NCBI RefSeq assembly: GCF_032854445.1
Contig: NC_088305.1
Span: 2,983,001 to 3,047,000 of the forward strand
Direction: 5' to 3'
From: Liolophura sinensis
Lineage: Eukaryota > Mollusca > Polyplacophora > Chitonida > Chitonidae
DNA length: 64,000 bases
Below the pieces are notes generated by a model. It ran no database searches, was not told where the DNA came from, and saw only the letters and a list, made by a program, of their open reading frames with translations. The stretch's first letter is position 1; every line of letters begins with the position of its first letter. The position numbers were made by a program, and so were the translations under genes. This document shows positions 61,450-64,000 of this stretch, piece after piece.

Positions 61450-62747
61450 CCCTTGTGAGATGAGCTGCCAACAGCAACTGTTGTGAACAGGTGTGCAGTT
61501 GTTAATATGTCAAGGTCATGTGTGCTTATCAACAGCAGCTGATGTGGAGGCGGTGTCGCAACGGTCTGCGTCTTTGTTAGCCTAAGCATAACTGGTGGTA
61601 CTCTGTGACTGGAAGTTCAAATCTGGTTGTCCAAAAGATGTGGCTGAAAGAGACTATACCTTACCGGAAATGTTTGGCAAAAAATCATGTCATGAAAAGT
61701 CCAGTTGAGTGTTTTAGAATAGTCCAAGTAATTACCTTGCACAACATATTTACGTCCTCTGTGCACTTGTTACCATTCAGATTTGGTAATAAGGTTCTTA
61801 AAATTTATAAAGCAGGTCACATTGTAACTTGTTCAAACTTAAGAATCAATATAAAAAGTACAGGTGCAAATCTGACATTTATAAAAAAGGAATATTTTGA
61901 GCTATTCTTGGTAAATACAGAAAATTTGATTAGGCTGCTGGTAACATATATGGACTTTTTTTTTTTGGCAAAAATCTCAATCAAAGCCTCTTTAATTGTA
62001 CCAAGCATATATTATCAATGGTAAAACCTAGCTTTTTGCCCATATTTGATAAACTCTTGATCAAGCTGTCCAGTCAGCCATCATTCAGCCAGAGATATTC
62101 TTTTGTCGATGGTTACCTTTGAAGCTGTAGTATATGTGTTTTAATGTGATGAAAAGAACTGCAGTACATGATCTGATCGTCTCTGTCCATGCTGGGTGGG
62201 AATTGGGGAGGGATGAGGGGACTTCTAATAGATTTGTACATGTTGTAAATTTTAGCTACAGTTTGATGGGGGACAGGTTCTTTTATTTTAGAAGAATTTC
62301 TTTTCTGGAAATGAGAATCAAAAAAGGTTTGTAATTTTACTCATACAGATGGTTGAAAGGAGAAACTGTTTTTGGTGAGTTGCTACTTCAGTGAGTTGTT
62401 TGCAGTGACTATATCGTACTTGTTTGTTTGCCATGACTGGAGACAATTGAGCAGTTGTTGCTGATTTCCTGTTGAATCAAAGTGTATACACATTGTATTA
62501 TGTACAACAGATAGCCATTAACCAGAAATATGTAACAGGTCATTACGTCACGTCCACGTCCACAACATTGACACAGTTTCTTAATGGTTTCTGGAAAAGA
62601 CACAGGGGTTGTTGCAATGATATAACATCTAAATAGTAGCACCTCTGTGTGTGGAATTGAACAGTGGGGAGCATTTCTGGCCTGAAGTCACTGGGCCCCA
62701 TTGTTCTAAAGTGTATTAGCCAATATAAAAGAGCAACTTTCATTGCG

Positions 62748-62915
62748 ATTTATGCACATTAATAATTAGATTTTGGATACAAAACGATATTACTTAGGTT
62801 GGCCAATTTCAAGGCTTCACAAAAGTATGTCTTTATCATTCAGCACAGAATAATACCTTCAAAATATGCTTGAATAAACACCTTGCTAACATGCGAAAAG
62901 GGTGGAGAATTACAA
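62748..62915 (+). repeat. interspersed repeat A, copy 3
   Basis: GATTTATGCACATTAATAAT, GGTTGGCCAATTTCAAGGCT, TCACAAAAGTATGTCTTTAT, CACAGAATAATACCTTCAAA, TTGAATAAACACCTTGCTAA. If the 3' UTR reaches this far, the AATAAA inside the repeat could act as a poly(A) signal. Confidence 0.82.
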
Positions 62916-63006
62916 TAAGTCATATTACGTATTCACGACTTAAACAAAACCCAGTAACCAATAGAGTTGCAATAGCAGCAGATTTAGTTCATATTTAATT
63001 ATACTG

Positions 63007-63104
63007 TCAAACAATTATGTTTGGACAGGGAATAAAACTGCAAGATTTGGCTCAAAGTTAAATCTGGTCTTAAAACAGTTTTGAACAACTGGGCCCTGGC
63101 ACCG
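63007..63104 (+). repeat. interspersed repeat B, copy 2
   Basis: CAAACAATTATGTTTGGACA then GTTAAATCTGGTCTTAAAAC, AGTTTTGAACAACTGGGCCC; matches 17107-17203. Confidence 0.7.
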
Positions 63105-63186
63105 GGCTGAAACCTTAAGACCTGTATTCCCCTAATACGAAACAATGAACTTTAGTCCATACTAAAGTTAATACCCGACTTAACTG

Positions 63187-63312
63187 GTAATACACTTTCG
63201 AGTAACTGGGCCCAGGAGCCAAAGCTGTGTTGTGTTTCATGTAGGGTCGTAATACACTTTCGAGCAACTGGGCCCAGGAGCCAAAGCTGTGTTGTGTTTC
63301 ATGTAGGGTCGT
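63187..63312 (+). repeat. 62-bp tandem duplication
   Basis: GTAATACACTTTCGAGTAAC, TGGGCCCAGGAGCCAAAGCT, GTGTTGTGTTTCATGTAGGG, TC occurs twice in direct succession with one visible difference (GAGTAAC or GAGCAAC). Confidence 0.95.
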
Positions 63313-64000
63313 ACTCATGTATTACTGGATGACAGTGGTCAGTCTGGCGTGGGCCTGAGTCGCCATTTCATAGATAAAAGTATCTCATTATCACACAAAT
63401 AGCCTGTAATAAATGAATGGCTCTGTAATCCCAGATCTAATGTGAATGAACTGTATTTTAGTGGACTGTACTTTCCGTAGAGGCCATGTTACAGTTATTT
63501 TTTGTAATAGGAAACCTATTGCCGCCTTAAGACATAAGCTGTGTAGTTTATTGGCCATTCCTCTCTTGGCAATGACATTTTCTGGACAAACTGACAACGT
63601 ATTACTCATTCATTGCTACAAAAATATGGTCAAGTCAATTTGGAACCTAGTCGCCATTTCGCGAAATATGCTACTTCTATAATCTAAGTGTATTTGACTA
63701 ATATTAGCCGAAGTGTCCTACGTCACGTGAAGTGTTAAATGGCTTGAAAATGCGCCAGTGCCAGGCTTGACGAGCTGTTGTCCATTTCTTATTAATCGAC
63801 GTATGATTCCATGTAATTTTGTCACATTCTGTATAGATATGATGTGGAAGAGCATTGCTAGAAGTGCTCGGTACAGGTTTGAAATCTTTACGTTTGATTG
63901 TATACATGTATGTATAGTACACCGTACATGTAGTTGCCATTAAAGGGCTGTGTAAATAATTTGACGTCAGTATATTTTTAGTTTTCCTCTGTATATTTGT

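Larger units (their letters stand above)
61450..64000 (+). other. 3' UTR and downstream sequence, extent undetermined
   Basis: No further coding exon is supported. AATAAA words occur at 62873-62878, 63031-63036 and 63418-63423, and ATTAAA at 63939-63944; none can be chosen by eye. The stretch holds copies of repeats A (62748-62915) and B (63007-63104), a 62-bp duplication at 63187-63312, and a possible tRNA-like SINE head near 61550-61640 (GTGACTGGAAGTTCAAATCT). Confidence 0.5.

Noticed and set aside
1399-61449. Processed or decayed UBR3 pseudogene
   Set aside because: Introns are present, 36 exons keep GT-AG sites and phase, and motifs are intact from UBR box to C-terminus; the three one-base problems are better explained as sequence errors or a recent allele.

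Overview
The window is animal nuclear DNA, A/T-rich, with one large spliced gene on the + strand running nearly end to end. Spliced by eye, the gene reads as UBR3, an E3 ubiquitin ligase of the N-recognin family. The UBR-box exon is at 1399-1612. A split RING-H2 domain is carried by exons at 30321-33392. The conserved C-terminal cysteine-rich domain is at 58034-61449 and ends in a stop at 61447-61449. I place 36 coding exons (about 5.3 kb, about 1,750 codons). The first coding exon(s), about the N-terminal 120 residues, lie left of the window. No second host gene is supported on either strand.

The organism is probably a lophotrochozoan, most likely a mollusc (inference). Introns hold about twenty copies of a tRNA-headed SINE of about 260 bp. 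It has an A-box-like TGGCTCAGTCGGTTAG, a B-box-like GTTCAAGTC, a core with CCATAATGCTGGCCGCCGTC and a tail ACACCAATCAAATAAATAAA. This SINE type is familiar from mollusc-like genomes. Other SINE families with a Meta-like core, two degenerate Tc1/mariner elements and three small unclassified repeat families are also present.

The most unusual feature is tandem repetition. At least a dozen minisatellite arrays sit inside this one gene, about 11 kb in all. Three of them (after the exons at 6109, 16270 and 46327) are built from the 3' end of the neighbouring coding exon plus its 5' splice site. The largest (about 6173-10420) has a 49-bp unit consisting of the last 43 nt of the exon plus the six intron bases GTAAGG, repeated about 85 times, so it is an array of about 85 candidate splice donors. 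In that exon only the donor in the second copy (6265) gives a reading phase that joins to the next exon; the first donor (6216) leads to an immediate stop.

Two other exons carry apparent single-base insertions (4731-4734 and 51351) that break a conserved frame. These could be assembly errors, a broken allele or, for the first, be bypassed by an alternative acceptor.

Layout: 1-1398 upstream intron; 1399-6264 UBR box and N-terminal exons; 6173-10420 exon-derived array; 10498-16817 helical-region exons with a 39-bp array; 16818-29356 middle exons in SINE-rich introns; 30321-33392 RING region; 33393-43291 long introns with arrays and a 1,216-bp Tc1-like element; 43292-51438 exons with the 110-bp exon-derived array; 51439-58033 6.6-kb intron with a second Tc1 relic; 58034-61449 C-terminal domain; 61450-64000 3' UTR and/or downstream sequence. 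All splice calls were made by eye from reading frame, phase and GT/AG signals, with conservation judged against remembered UBR3 family features.
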